Counted from the stretch's first letter, positions 35,094 through 43,587 are shown. The stretch: 64,000 nucleotides of DNA from Micromonospora nigra (GCF_900091585.1 NZ_FMHT01000003.1:3153501-3217500); one strand, 5' to 3'. Made by a program: numbers and translations. Notes: generated by a model not told the origin, from the letters alone.

Positions 35094-35903
35094 GTGACGG
35101 GGCGACCACGGATCGGTGACGTGTACGGGGAACTGCTGCGCGACGCGTTCGCCACGGCCACCGGGATCGGCCCCCGGCCACTCGCGGGCGGCCGGCTGCC
35201 GCGCCCGGTCATCGAGATCATCGAGCGCGACGACGGGCTGGTCCACGGGGCTCCCGCCGCGCACTACCTGGACGGGCCGGAACACTGGCAGCCGTACGAC
35301 CACCGGGCGGTGGACCGGGTGCGGGGCGCCACCCTGGACGTCGGCACCGGGGCCGGGCGCGTCGCGCTGCTGCTCCAGGAGCGGGGCGTACCGGTGACCG
35401 GGCTCGACACCTCGGCCGGCGCGCTCGACGTGTGCCGGCGTCGGGGCGTACGGGACCTGGTCTGCGGGACCGTCGACACGCACGCCGCCGACGGGCGGCG
35501 GTACGACACCTTCCTGCTGCTCGGCAACAACCTCGGCCTGTTCGAGGGACGGGAACGGGCCCCCGCGTTCCTCGCCGCGCTCGCCGCCCTGGCCCGCCCC
35601 GGCGCGCAGGTCATCGCCCAGGGTACGAACCCCTACGGCACCCGGGATCCGCTGCACACCGGCTACCACGAACTCAACCGCCGGCGGGGCCGCCTCGGCG
35701 GGCAGTTGCGGCTGCGACTGCGCTACCGCGACCTGGCCACCGGATGGTTCGACTACCTGGTCTGCTCGCCCGACGAACTGGCGGAACTGGTCCGGGGCTC
35801 GGCCTGGGAGCTGTCCGACGTGGACGTCGCCGACGCCCCCTACTACCTGGCCACCCTGCGCCTGGCCGGCGGGCCGGCGGCTGCGGTGGCGGACACCCGC
35901 TGA
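35094..35903 (+). CDS. Class I SAM-dependent methyltransferase
   Basis: A 269-residue methyltransferase. Motif I is TLDVGTGAGRVALLLQERG, the acidic residue after strand 2 is in VTGLDTSAGALDVCRRRG, and DTFLLLGNNLGLFEG is the motif IV area. The substrate is unknown. GTG 35094 is the first plausible start and is divergent from the PPOX gene with 53 bases between them. Confidence 0.87.
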   Translation: MTGRPRIGDVYGELLRDAFATATGIGPRPLAGGRLPRPVIEIIERDDGLVHGAPAAHYLDGPEHWQPYDHRAVDRVRGATLDVGTGAGRVALLLQERGVPVTGLDTSAGALDVCRRRGVRDLVCGTVDTHAADGRRYDTFLLLGNNLGLFEGRERAPAFLAALAALARPGAQVIAQGTNPYGTRDPLHTGYHELNRRRGRLGGQLRLRLRYRDLATGWFDYLVCSPDELAELVRGSAWELSDVDVADAPYYLATLRLAGGPAAAVADTR

Positions 35904-35995
35904 CCGACACCCCCACGGCGGAGACCCGCTGACCGGCCCTCCCGGCCCGCCCCGGGGCCGCCACGTCGCCGGGGCCGGGCGGGACGATGCGGCCC

Positions 35996-36292
35996 TCAGA
36001 CCCGCACGGTCGGGGGGAGTTCCTCGGGCGGCAGGCCGCCGTCACCGTCGACCACCTCGTCGGGCGTGCCGTCCTCGTCGATGTCGACCATCGTGATGTC
36101 GACCTTGCCGTCCCCGTCGGTGTCGAACTGGAACAGGTCCGCCTTGCCGTCGCCGTCGGTGTCGACCACCCACACGTCGGTCTTCCCGTCGTTGTTGGTG
36201 TCGGCGCGCAGCAGCTCCACGCGCTCGTCGCCGCGGGTCTCCACGGTCTCCTCGGTGCCCACGCCGTCCACGGTCTCCGGTGCCTGGCTCAT
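35996..36292 (-). CDS. Small acidic protein with four DxDxDG calcium-loop-like repeats
   Basis: A 98-residue protein without signal peptide. After a short acidic lead it has four consecutive loops, DTNNDGKTDVW, DTDGDGKADLF, DTDGDGKVDIT and DIDEDGTPDEV, spaced 11-13 residues apart. This spacing is like dockerin or thrombospondin type-3 calcium repeats and unlike paired EF hands. Such repeats are usually extracellular, which makes the missing export signal notable. ATG 36292 has GAAGGAC upstream. No partner is evident. Confidence 0.78.
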   Translation of the reverse strand: MSQAPETVDGVGTEETVETRGDERVELLRADTNNDGKTDVWVVDTDGDGKADLFQFDTDGDGKVDITMVDIDEDGTPDEVVDGDGGLPPEELPPTVRV

Positions 36293-36384
36293 CTGTCCGT
36301 CCTTCCCTCGGTTGCGGCCGTCTGTACCCGCTCCCGCTCGCCCCCACGCATCAGGGCCGGACCGATGCTGCATAGGGTCGCACC

Positions 36385-37326
36385 ATGACTGAGCGGAGCG
36401 GACCGACCGGACGGCCCGACGCGGCGGAGACCCCGCGCGTCGCCGACGGCGGCATCAGCGAGCGGTTCGTGGTCGTCGGGGCCGGCACGATGGGCCTCGG
36501 CATCGCGTACGTGGCGGCCGGAGCCGGATACGCGGTGGACCTGGTCGAGGTGGACCGGGACCGGGGCGCGGCGGCCCTGGACAGGTTGACCGAACTCGGG
36601 CACAAGGCGGTGCGCAGGGGCAACCTGACCGCACAGGAGGCCGCCGCGAACCGGGAGCGGATCACCCTGCGCGGCACGCTGACCGAGGTCGCCGAGGGGC
36701 CGGACGTCGTCGTGGAGGCCGTACCGGAGCGGCTGGAGCTGAAGCGGACGGTGCTGCGCGCCGCCGAGGCGCTGCGCCCGGCGCTGCTGGGCAGCAACAC
36801 CTCCAGCATCGCGATCGGCGAGCTGGCCGCCGGGCTGGACCACCCGCAACGGTTCTGCGGGCTGCACTTCTTCAACCCCGTCTGGACGATGGCGCTGCTG
36901 GAGGTGGTGGTCGGCGCGGCCACCGCCCCGGAGACCGCCGACGCCGCCGTGACGCTCGCCGGCCGGCTGGGCAAGGACCCCGTCGTCGTACGCGACATGC
37001 CCGGCTTCGCCACCTCACGCCTCGGGGTGACCCTCGGGCTGGAGGCGATCCGGATGGTCGCCGACGGGGTGGCCTCACCGGCCGACATCGACAAGGCCAT
37101 GACGCTCGGCTACCGGCACCCCGTCGGGCCGCTGGAGCTGACCGACCTCGTCGGCCTGGACGTGCGCCTCGACATCGCCCGCACCCTCCAGGCCGCGTAC
37201 GGGGACCGGTTCGCGCCGCCCCCGCTGCTGGAGGAGATGGTCGCCGCCGGGCGGCTGGGCCGCAAGACCGGCCACGGCTTCTACCGCTGGGAGAACGGCG
37301 TCAAGGTGACGGAGGTGGGTCGGTGA
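36385..37326 (+). CDS. 3-hydroxyacyl-CoA dehydrogenase
   Basis: A 313-residue NAD-dependent enzyme oxidising 3-hydroxyacyl-CoA to 3-ketoacyl-CoA. It has the Rossmann loop VVGAGTMGLGIAYVAA, GSNTSSIAIGELA, the catalytic-His region GLHFFNPVWTMALLEVV and C-terminal MTLGYRHPVGPLELTDLVGLDVRL. It is similar in size to 3-hydroxybutyryl-CoA dehydrogenases (Hbd/FadB2). Its stop overlaps the enoyl-CoA hydratase start (GTGA), so the pair act in sequence. Confidence 0.9.
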   Translation: MTERSGPTGRPDAAETPRVADGGISERFVVVGAGTMGLGIAYVAAGAGYAVDLVEVDRDRGAAALDRLTELGHKAVRRGNLTAQEAAANRERITLRGTLTEVAEGPDVVVEAVPERLELKRTVLRAAEALRPALLGSNTSSIAIGELAAGLDHPQRFCGLHFFNPVWTMALLEVVVGAATAPETADAAVTLAGRLGKDPVVVRDMPGFATSRLGVTLGLEAIRMVADGVASPADIDKAMTLGYRHPVGPLELTDLVGLDVRLDIARTLQAAYGDRFAPPPLLEEMVAAGRLGRKTGHGFYRWENGVKVTEVGR

Positions 37327-38069
37327 GCGGGGGGCTGCGGGTCGACGACCTGCCCGACCGGCTGGTGGTCACCCTGGACCGGCCGGAGAAGCGCAACGCC
37401 ATCGACGCCGACCTGATCGGCGCGTTGCACGAGGTGTGTGCCGAACTGGAGGCCCGGCCCCGGCTGCTGCTGCTCACCGGCGGCGTCGAGGGCATCTTCG
37501 CCGGCGGGGCGGACATCGCCCAGCTGCGGGAACGCGGGCGACTCGACGCCCTCGCGGCGATCAACCAGGCGGCGTTCGCCCGGATCCGGGCGCTGCCGAT
37601 GCCGACCGTCGCGGCCGTCGACGGGCCGGCGCTGGGCGGCGGCGCCGAGCTGGCGTACGCGTGTGACCTGCGGGTGTGCACGGCGCGGGCGGTGTTCGGC
37701 CAGCCCGAGGTGCGGCTGGGCATCCTGGCCGGGGCCGGCGCGACACACCGGCTGCCGGTGCTGGTCGGTGAGGCCCGCGCCAAGGAGCTGCTGTTCACCG
37801 GCCGGCGGGTGGACGCCGAGGAGGCGCTGCGGATCGGCCTGGTCAACCGGGTGGTGGCCGAGCCGGCGGAACTGCTGCCGGTCGCCCACCAGCTGCTCGA
37901 CGAGATCGCGAAGGGCTCGGCCCTGGCGGTGCGGCTGACCAAACTGGCCGTGGACGCGCCGCCGGCCGCCCACCCGCACCTCGACCTGGTGAGCCAGGCG
38001 GTGCTCTTCGAGGACGAGGAGAAGCACCGCCGGATGACCGAGTTCCTGGACCGCCGCCGCGCCCGCTGA
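37323..38069 (+). CDS. Enoyl-CoA hydratase/isomerase family protein
   Basis: A 248-residue crotonase-fold protein: LDRPEKRNAIDADL, the oxyanion-hole region GGVEGIFAGGADI and ALGGGAELAYACDLRVCTARAVFGQPEVRLGILAGAG. A glutamate at the usual acid/base position (QPEV) supports hydratase activity. Start GTG 37323 overlaps the dehydrogenase gene by four bases. The two would carry out consecutive beta-oxidation steps. A strong terminator follows. Confidence 0.9.
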   Translation: MSGGLRVDDLPDRLVVTLDRPEKRNAIDADLIGALHEVCAELEARPRLLLLTGGVEGIFAGGADIAQLRERGRLDALAAINQAAFARIRALPMPTVAAVDGPALGGGAELAYACDLRVCTARAVFGQPEVRLGILAGAGATHRLPVLVGEARAKELLFTGRRVDAEEALRIGLVNRVVAEPAELLPVAHQLLDEIAKGSALAVRLTKLAVDAPPAAHPHLDLVSQAVLFEDEEKHRRMTEFLDRRRAR

Positions 38070-38169
38070 CGCCACCCGGCCCGCCGGCCCGCCGCCCGAC
38101 CGCCGCCCGATCGCCGCCCGGCTCGGCGCGGTGGCCGCGTCCGGTGGCCGCGTCCGGCGGCTCGGACGA

Positions 38170-38203
38170 CGACGGCCGCACCGGCGTACCGGTGCGGCCG
38201 TCG
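38170..38203. terminator. Bidirectional terminator
   Basis: A perfect 15-base stem (CGACGGCCGCACCGG with its complement) around a CGTA loop, between the enoyl-CoA hydratase gene and the convergent binding-protein gene. Confidence 0.85.
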
Positions 38204-38222
38204 GGTCGCCGACGTCAGCGCG

Positions 38223-39557
38223 TCACTGCCGGATCTGCACCCCGGCGTCGGCGAGCGCCCGGATCACCGCGGCGGACTCGCTGAAGCCGATGATCAGAAC
38301 GGCTTCCGCGCCGAAGTCCTTGATCTGCTTCGCGCCGTCGGTGAAGTTCACCGGGTTGGCCTTGGCGTCCTCCGGCGGGTCGTAGGTCAGCAACTTCACC
38401 CGGTCGGCACCGAGGCCGGCCCGCTCCAGTTCGGTGCGGACCGTGTTCTGCAGCCCCTCGCCGTAGGAGTCCCGGCGGGCGACGATCGCGACCTTCTGCG
38501 GGCCGTCGCGGAGGATGACGTCGGCCAGCGCCCGGCCCTGGAGGCTGTCCGGCGGGGAGGTACGGAAGTAGAGCCCGTCGTCGTCCAGCTCGGTGAGGCT
38601 CGCGTCGGTGTTCGACGGCGAGAACAGGACCAGGCCCGCACTGACCACGTCGGGCAGCACGGCGCGGGAGATGCCCGAGGCGCCGGCGCCGATGATGACG
38701 TGGACACCGGCCTGGACGTGTTCCGCCACGGTGGCCTTGGCGACCGCCGGGTTGGTGCCGTCGTCGCCGTCGATCCACTTGACCGGCTCGCCCAGCACGC
38801 CGCCGGCCGCGTTGATCTCCTTGATCGCCAACGCCGCCCCGGCACCCAGCGGGGGGTAGGCCAGCGCCAGGTCACCGGTCTTGGGCAGCAACCCGCCCAG
38901 GACCAGCGGACCGTCGGCCCCCGCGGCACCGGGCTTCGGCTTCGGTGGGGCCTTGGTGCTGGCCGCCGACTCGTCACCGGCACCCACGAACTCCGTCTTG
39001 GCGTCGTTGAGCTGTTGACCGTCGAAGTGCAGGGTGGCGTAGCTGGCGGTGGCCGGTTCGCCGGCGTCGGTGAACCCGGCCCGGGTCATCGAGACGCTGC
39101 GGTACTCCACGTCCCGGCCCGAACGGGCCGCCGCCAGGCAGTCCTTCGCGTTCTCACAGCGCACCCCCCGGTTGGTCACGCCGACGATCTGCCGGGCGAT
39201 GGCCGCCGGGTCGGTGGTGCCGGCCAGCTCGGCGGCGAGCGCGCTGATCAGCACGGCGTCGTACGCCTCGGCGGAGTAGAGGAAGTCGGTCAGCTGCGGG
39301 TTCACCGTCCGGAGCCGGTTCTTGAAGGCGTCGGGCAGCGGGGTGAGCGGGGTGGTGCCCTTCATGCCATCGACCAGCCCGGCACGGTCCCCCAGCTCCG
39401 CTGGGTACGTGTTGAGCATGTTGCCGTCCGTGCCGTAGAGGCGTACCGGCGTGGTTACCGGCTCCTCTGGCTGGTCCGTTCCGCAAGCGCTGGTGGCGAG
39501 CAGGAACGTGGCACAGGCGGCCGTGATGACCGTCCGCGCCCCGCGTGACATGTGCAT
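38223..39557 (-). CDS. ABC-transporter solute-binding lipoprotein (LivJ-like), halves in circularly permuted order
   Basis: A 444-residue lipoprotein with signal and lipobox LLATSAC. Residues about 33-190 (RLYGTDGNM... DAFKNRLRTVNPQLTDFLYSAEAYDAVLISALAAELAG... FTDAGEPATASYATLHFDG) resemble the second, C-terminal half of branched-chain amino-acid-type binding proteins. After a linker (STKAPPKPKPGAAG), residues about 215-444 resemble the first half (LVLGGLLPKTGDLALAYPPLGAGAALAIKEINAAGGVLG... IGFSESAAVIRALADAGVQIRQ). The C-terminal end would normally run straight into the N-terminal half. ATG 39557 has AAGGA upstream. No permease or ATPase gene is adjacent. Confidence 0.83.
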   Translation of the reverse strand: MHMSRGARTVITAACATFLLATSACGTDQPEEPVTTPVRLYGTDGNMLNTYPAELGDRAGLVDGMKGTTPLTPLPDAFKNRLRTVNPQLTDFLYSAEAYDAVLISALAAELAGTTDPAAIARQIVGVTNRGVRCENAKDCLAAARSGRDVEYRSVSMTRAGFTDAGEPATASYATLHFDGQQLNDAKTEFVGAGDESAASTKAPPKPKPGAAGADGPLVLGGLLPKTGDLALAYPPLGAGAALAIKEINAAGGVLGEPVKWIDGDDGTNPAVAKATVAEHVQAGVHVIIGAGASGISRAVLPDVVSAGLVLFSPSNTDASLTELDDDGLYFRTSPPDSLQGRALADVILRDGPQKVAIVARRDSYGEGLQNTVRTELERAGLGADRVKLLTYDPPEDAKANPVNFTDGAKQIKDFGAEAVLIIGFSESAAVIRALADAGVQIRQ

Positions 39558-39721
39558 GGTCGTCCTTCCTCCGGCGAAGGTCCGCTGCGCACATTAGCGT
39601 GCCGGCGCGGCCGGCGGGACCGTGGAGCCCGCTTAATCCGCAGGTCGCCCACCTAATCACTCTGAGTGACGGTCGGGTCGGTCCCGTGGACGGCTTGACG
39701 GGAGCCCGTACCGTGCGTTGA

Positions 39722-40111
39722 GTGACCGACTCGCCACAGCAGATGCTCGACGACGCCGCTGACGTGCTCCGCTCGGCGCTGGCCGGCGACGCGGACGCGG
39801 TCGTGGGTGCCTTCGACGCGGTGGTGGACCGCGCCGGCCTCAACGGCGCGTACGAGGTGGCGTGGTGCCTGGCGGCGACCATGGTCGGGGACGGGGCTCC
39901 CCGGGGGGCGTGCGCACTCGACTTCCCCGACATCGACCTCGCCGGATACGATGCTCGCTGGGTGGCTCGTTTCGTCAGCGCGTACGCCAACGCCGACATC
40001 GACACCGGCGAGGCGCTGTTCGGTGCCGCGGCGGCCGACGGGCTGCTGCCGGACTGCCTGCTGACCCTGGCCGGGTCGACCGTGGCCACGCTGCGCCACC
40101 GCGCCGGCTGA
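39722..40111 (+). CDS. Hypothetical protein, all-helical
   Basis: A 129-residue acidic protein with no recognised family. It looks fully helical (SPQQMLDDAADVLRSALAGDADAVVGAFDAVVDRAG, WCLAATMVGDG, WVARFVSAYANADIDTGEALFGAA). There is no signal peptide. Start GTG 39722 has no Shine-Dalgarno, but the upstream TACCGT is six to seven bases away, so a leaderless start is possible. It ends inside a terminator stem. Confidence 0.65.
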   Translation: MTDSPQQMLDDAADVLRSALAGDADAVVGAFDAVVDRAGLNGAYEVAWCLAATMVGDGAPRGACALDFPDIDLAGYDARWVARFVSAYANADIDTGEALFGAAAADGLLPDCLLTLAGSTVATLRHRAG

Positions 40112-40149
40112 CCGCGCGGCGCCCGTCCGGGGGGCGGGCGCCGCGCGGT
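40111..40149. terminator. Bidirectional terminator
   Basis: ACCGCGCGGCGCCCG and CGGGCGCCGCGCGGT form a perfect 15-base stem with a 9-base loop between convergent genes. Confidence 0.8.
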
Positions 40150-40152
40150 CGC

Positions 40153-40620
40153 TCAGAACGCGTGGTAGGCGACCAGGGGCTCGTACTCGTAGCGGAGCGT
40201 CTCGAAGCGGACCCGGAAGTTGACCCCGTCGCGGACGTTGGTCGCCACCGTCATCCAGCCGGAGCGGGCCGGCAGGTAGGTCAGGTAGTTGCACCGGCTG
40301 GTCACGTCCGTGAAGATCACGCACGCCTCGACACCGTACGGGCTGGCGTTGCGGACGTTGATGTCCCGACAGCGGCTCGTCGTGCGGTACGGACCGGCGT
40401 CCCCGCCCCATCCACCGGTGGCGAAGTAGCTGCGCTTCGCCCCGCCGTAGCAGGTGGCCAGGGTCACGTTCGCGCCCAGGTTGGCCCCGGTGCGGGCGGC
40501 TCCGGCGGTGCCCTCGGTGTGGGTTGCTGCGGGGGCGGCCCCGGCGGGAGCGGCCTGGGCGGGAGCACCGAGGGCGAGCACGGTCAGTGCCGCCGTGGCG
40601 GCCAACAGGCGAGCGGACAC
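40153..40620 (-). CDS. Small secreted protein of unknown function
   Basis: A 155-residue exported protein: signal peptide VSARLLAATAALTVLALGAPAQA, Ala/Pro linker, then about 110 residues with four cysteines (ATCYGGAKRSYFATGG, SRCRDINVRNAS, VEACVIF, SRCNYLTYLPARSGW), probably two disulfides. Its aromatic and beta-strand pattern suggests a small beta-sandwich. GTG 40620 is chosen because GGAGG sits seven bases upstream; an ATG 15 bases earlier has no such site. I recognise no family. Confidence 0.7.
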   Translation of the reverse strand: MSARLLAATAALTVLALGAPAQAAPAGAAPAATHTEGTAGAARTGANLGANVTLATCYGGAKRSYFATGGWGGDAGPYRTTSRCRDINVRNASPYGVEACVIFTDVTSRCNYLTYLPARSGWMTVATNVRDGVNFRVRFETLRYEYEPLVAYHAF

Positions 40621-40676
40621 GCGTACCTCCAACATCAGCTGACCGTCCGTCAGGGACGGTGCGCGAATCGTGATGA

Positions 40677-40688
40677 TGATACGCATCA
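40677..40688. promoter_or_regulatory. Palindrome upstream of the small secreted protein
   Basis: TGATACGCATCA is a near-perfect 12-base palindrome in a locally AT-rich stretch about 57 bases upstream of the GTG 40620 start. It could be an operator or overlap the promoter. Confidence 0.3.
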
Positions 40689-40741
40689 ATGAAAAGTGTC
40701 GGCTTCCGGGGCGGACCGGACGGCGTGCCAGGCTTGGCGAC

Positions 40742-41446
40742 ATGTCCGAGGCGATGCTCAGCAAGGTGCGCAAGCTCCTGGCCAAGGCCGAGGACCCGGC
40801 CTGCACCCCCGAGGAGTCGGCGGCGTTCACCGCCAAGGCCACCGAGCTGATCGCCCGCTACGGCGTGGACCGGGCGCTGCTGGCCGCCCGCGACCCCGCC
40901 AGCGACCCGGTCACCGACCGCATCGTCGACATCCGCGCCCCGTACGCCCGGGACAAGGCCGGCCTGCTCGCCGCAGTCGCGGACCCGCTGCGCTGTCGGT
41001 GTGTACGCCGTCGGCACGGGGACGGTTTCGCGATGCACCTGTTCGGCTTCGCCAGCGACCTGGACCGGGTCGACCTGCTCTGGACCTCGCTGCTGGTTCA
41101 GGCCGCGCACGGGCTCGCCGGTGCGCGGGTGCCGCCGGGCGAGCACCCGGCTGCCTTCCGGCGATCCTGGCTGGCCGGATTCGCGCAGGTCGTCGGCTCC
41201 CGGGTGCGGGCCGCCGAGGAGACCGCCGTCGCCGAGTCCGGTGCGCCCGCCATGGCCCTGGTGCTCGTCGACCGCTCCGACCGGGTGCAACACCGGCTCG
41301 CCGAGACGTATCCGACGGTGCGGACGGCACCGCGCCGCCGGCTCGCCGGCGGTGGCTTCGCCTCCGGGGCGGCGGCGGGACACCGGGCCGACCTGGGTGG
41401 GCGTGCCGGCGTACCCGGGCCCGGTGGTCCCGCTCTGCCCCGGTGA
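40742..41446 (+). CDS. DUF2786 domain protein
   Basis: A 234-residue protein. The N-terminal DUF2786 motif MLSKVRKLLAKAEDPACTPEESAAFTAKATELIARYGVD is diagnostic, and the C terminus (GGGFASGAAAGHRADLGGRAG) is also typical. Function unknown; the domain occurs in many actinomycete and phage proteins. ATG 40742 fits the family start. A longer reading upstream covers the promoter of the divergent secreted-protein gene. Confidence 0.87.
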   Translation: MSEAMLSKVRKLLAKAEDPACTPEESAAFTAKATELIARYGVDRALLAARDPASDPVTDRIVDIRAPYARDKAGLLAAVADPLRCRCVRRRHGDGFAMHLFGFASDLDRVDLLWTSLLVQAAHGLAGARVPPGEHPAAFRRSWLAGFAQVVGSRVRAAEETAVAESGAPAMALVLVDRSDRVQHRLAETYPTVRTAPRRRLAGGGFASGAAAGHRADLGGRAGVPGPGGPALPR

Positions 41447-41456
41447 CCCCCTCGGA

Positions 41457-41969
41457 TCAGCGCGGCGGAGCCAGCGGGCCGTGCACGACCGCGGCGGCGT
41501 AACGGGAGAGCAGTTCGTGCCAGCCCGCGGTCAGCGCCTCGCGGTAGCCCTCGGCGGCGGCCCCGTGCCGGTCGAAGTGGCGGTGGGCGACCTCCACCCG
41601 GGTGCCTGAGCCCTCCGGACCGAACAACACCTCGACCTCGCTGGCTCGGGCCGGGTCGGGCACCGGCACGCGGTCCGGCCCGATCTGCCAGGTGAAGACC
41701 AGTCGCCGGGGCGGATCCCAGGTGAGCACGCGACCCCAGTCGGCGCGGAAGCCGTGCGGGCCGATCTCGTAGAGCATCCCCCCGGCCCGTGGCTCCATCC
41801 CCAGCTCGGCGAGCAGGTTCGGCCCGGACCACGTGTATTCCGTCACCCACCAGTCGGTCAACTCCCCGGTGAACACCGAGAACGCCCGGTCCGTGGGGAC
41901 GGGAACCAGGAACGTGCTGCGGAGGGCGAACCGATCGAGATCCTGTCGGATGTCGATCGGATCGGCCAT
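41457..41969 (-). CDS. SRPBCC/AHSA1-like protein
   Basis: A 170-residue START-like protein: LDRFALRSTFLVPVPTDRAFSVFTGELTDWWV, GMLYEIGPHGFRADWGRVLTWDPPRRLVFTWQIG, TRVEVAHRHFDRHGAAAEGYREALTAGWHELLSRYAAAV. This is the Hsp90-activator-like SRPBCC group, small ligand-binding cups of mostly unknown substrate. ATG 41969 has a GGGACAGGG site; ATG 41981 is an in-frame alternative adding four residues. It converges on the DUF2786 gene. Confidence 0.85.
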   Translation of the reverse strand: MADPIDIRQDLDRFALRSTFLVPVPTDRAFSVFTGELTDWWVTEYTWSGPNLLAELGMEPRAGGMLYEIGPHGFRADWGRVLTWDPPRRLVFTWQIGPDRVPVPDPARASEVEVLFGPEGSGTRVEVAHRHFDRHGAAAEGYREALTAGWHELLSRYAAAVVHGPLAPPR

Positions 41970-42262
41970 GCCCTGTCCCATAGGCCCGGACCATACCGGC
42001 TGGTGCCCCGGTGCGCAGCTTCCCCGGGTGCTCCACCCGTCCCGCCCTGTCCGGTCCGGCCCGTCCTGTCCCGGCCCGCGCCCGCCATGGCCGAGGGTCC
42101 GACGCCGGCCTGCCCCGGCCCGCCCGGCCCCGCGCCCGCCCTGTCCCGGCCCGGCCTGTCTCCTTCGCGTCGGCCCGGTCCGGTGGATGGTCCGCCCCGG
42201 AGCGGGTAAGCGCGCCGGACGGTCCCGGGGCCGACCGGGCGGCGGATCATGGAGCGGAGCCG

Positions 42263-43228
42263 ATGAGCGAGAACCCACGCCAGGAGCCGGATCACGAGCC
42301 GGATCACGAGCCGGATCGGACGGCGGTCGCTCCGGCGGAACCGGACGTCCTGCTGGATATCCCGGACGTCTCGGTCGACTCGATCCGCCTGGCGGTGGAT
42401 GGTCTGGACGCCGACGTCTCGCTGCGGGCGCGGCTGGCGAACCTGCTCCAGCTCGACGCCGGCATCCGCGTCCATCTGCAGGGGGTCGAGCTGGACGTCG
42501 CGGGGGTGCATGCCGAGGCGCTGTTGAAGGTGCGGCTGGAGAAGCTGGTGACGATCCTGGACCGCGCCCTGACCACCCTCGACCGTAACCCGCAGATCAT
42601 CGATGCCCTCGCCGGTACGGCGACCGCCGCCACCGACGACGTCAACCGCGCGGCCGGGCAGGTCGTGGCCGAAGGCCGCCCCGTACGCCGGTCGGCGCGT
42701 CGGCCCGAGATGGTCGACGTGCGGGTGACGGCGGCGACCGGCGAGCCACTCGGCACTCAACCGGGCGGGGCCGGCGGTCCGCGCGGAGCCGGCGGTCCGC
42801 GCGGCGGCAGTGGCCCGGCCCGCAGTGGTCCGGGCGGCAGTGGCCCGGCCGGCAGTGGTCAGGCCGGCGGCGGTCGTGGTGGCGGCAGTGTTCAGGGTGG
42901 CGAACCAGGGGTGCGGGGTGGCGGGTCCGGAGGGCCGGTGGGGTCGGGTGACGGGGGTGGCGGTGCCACCGACGACCTCGGCCAGCAGGTGGGCGCGATC
43001 GGTGCGGTGGCCGACCGCCCACGGCCTGAGCGTGACGCCGGCCACCGGACCGAGCCGGAGGGGGCGGGGGAGCCGGCGGCGGTCCCACCACCGGCGGGGG
43101 CCCGGTCCGGGGCGGCGAGCGCCGTGCATCTGGCCGAACAGGCGGGGGAGACGCTGCGGCAGGCCGGACGCAGCGTGTGGGAGGCCATCCAGGACGGGGT
43201 GGCGGCCCACCGGCCCACCGGCCGGTAG
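42263..43228 (+). CDS. Conserved actinobacterial protein with Gly-rich low-complexity region
   Basis: A 321-residue protein. Residues about 28-125 form a conserved, probably helical unit (VDSIRLAVDGLDADVSLRARLANLLQLDAGIRVHLQGVELDV, then AEALLKVRLEKLVTILDRALTTLDRNPQII). A Gly/Ser/Pro-rich low-complexity stretch of about 80 residues follows (GGPRGAGGPRGGSGPARSGPGGSG), and the chain ends in a short amphipathic helix (AVHLAEQAGETLRQAGRSVWEAIQDGVAAH). There is no signal or membrane helix. ATG 42263 has GGAG upstream. I have seen similar N-terminal units in other actinomycetes but know of no function. Confidence 0.75.
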   Translation: MSENPRQEPDHEPDHEPDRTAVAPAEPDVLLDIPDVSVDSIRLAVDGLDADVSLRARLANLLQLDAGIRVHLQGVELDVAGVHAEALLKVRLEKLVTILDRALTTLDRNPQIIDALAGTATAATDDVNRAAGQVVAEGRPVRRSARRPEMVDVRVTAATGEPLGTQPGGAGGPRGAGGPRGGSGPARSGPGGSGPAGSGQAGGGRGGGSVQGGEPGVRGGGSGGPVGSGDGGGGATDDLGQQVGAIGAVADRPRPERDAGHRTEPEGAGEPAAVPPPAGARSGAASAVHLAEQAGETLRQAGRSVWEAIQDGVAAHRPTGR

Positions 43229-43269
43229 CTCAGCTTCCGGGCGCGCAGGGGCGCGTACAGAGGCGCGTA

Positions 43270-43311
43270 CAGAAAAATCCTCATCCGCGTCTCCGCAGAT
43301 GAGGATTTCTG
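43270..43311 (-). terminator. Intrinsic terminator of the tRNA cluster
   Basis: On the minus strand AAATCCTCATC pairs with GATGAGGATTT around a 10-12 base loop, followed by more T residues (TTTCTG). It lies 20 bases past the tRNA-Phe 3' end and is the only U-tailed terminator I see in the window. Confidence 0.8.
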
Positions 43312-43331
43312 TAGCCCGGCGAAAGGCTATG

Positions 43332-43405
43332 TGGCCAGGGGCGGGGTCGAACCGCCGACCTTCCGATTTTCAGTCGGACGCTCGTACCAACTGAGCTACC
43401 TGGCC
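43332..43405 (-). tRNA. tRNA-Phe (GAA)
   Basis: 74 bases. Acceptor arms GGCCAGG/CCTGGCC, D-arm GCTCAGTTGGTA, anticodon loop CTGAAAA with GAA, T-loop GGTTCGACCCC. The discriminator is A. CCA is not encoded. Confidence 0.95.
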
Positions 43406-43480
43406 GTGGTGCTCGGCTCATGCTACCGCACGGGCCGATACGCAGAACGCCGCGCGTTGAGGGCGCGGCGTCAGCGCTTG

Positions 43481-43554
43481 CGGTCCTGACGGGACTTGAA
43501 CCCGCGACCTCCGCCTTGACAGGGCGGCGAGCACTCCAACTGCTCCACAGGACC
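43481..43554 (-). tRNA. tRNA-Asp (GTC)
   Basis: 74 bases. Acceptor arms GGTCCTG/CAGGACC, D-arm GAGCAGTTGGAGTGCTC, anticodon loop CTGTCAA with GTC, T-loop GGTTCAAGTCC. The discriminator is G, as usual for tRNA-Asp. CCA is not encoded. Confidence 0.95.
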
Positions 43555-43587
43555 TAGCTGGTGTTGCCTCCGACCGGGGTCGGATCG

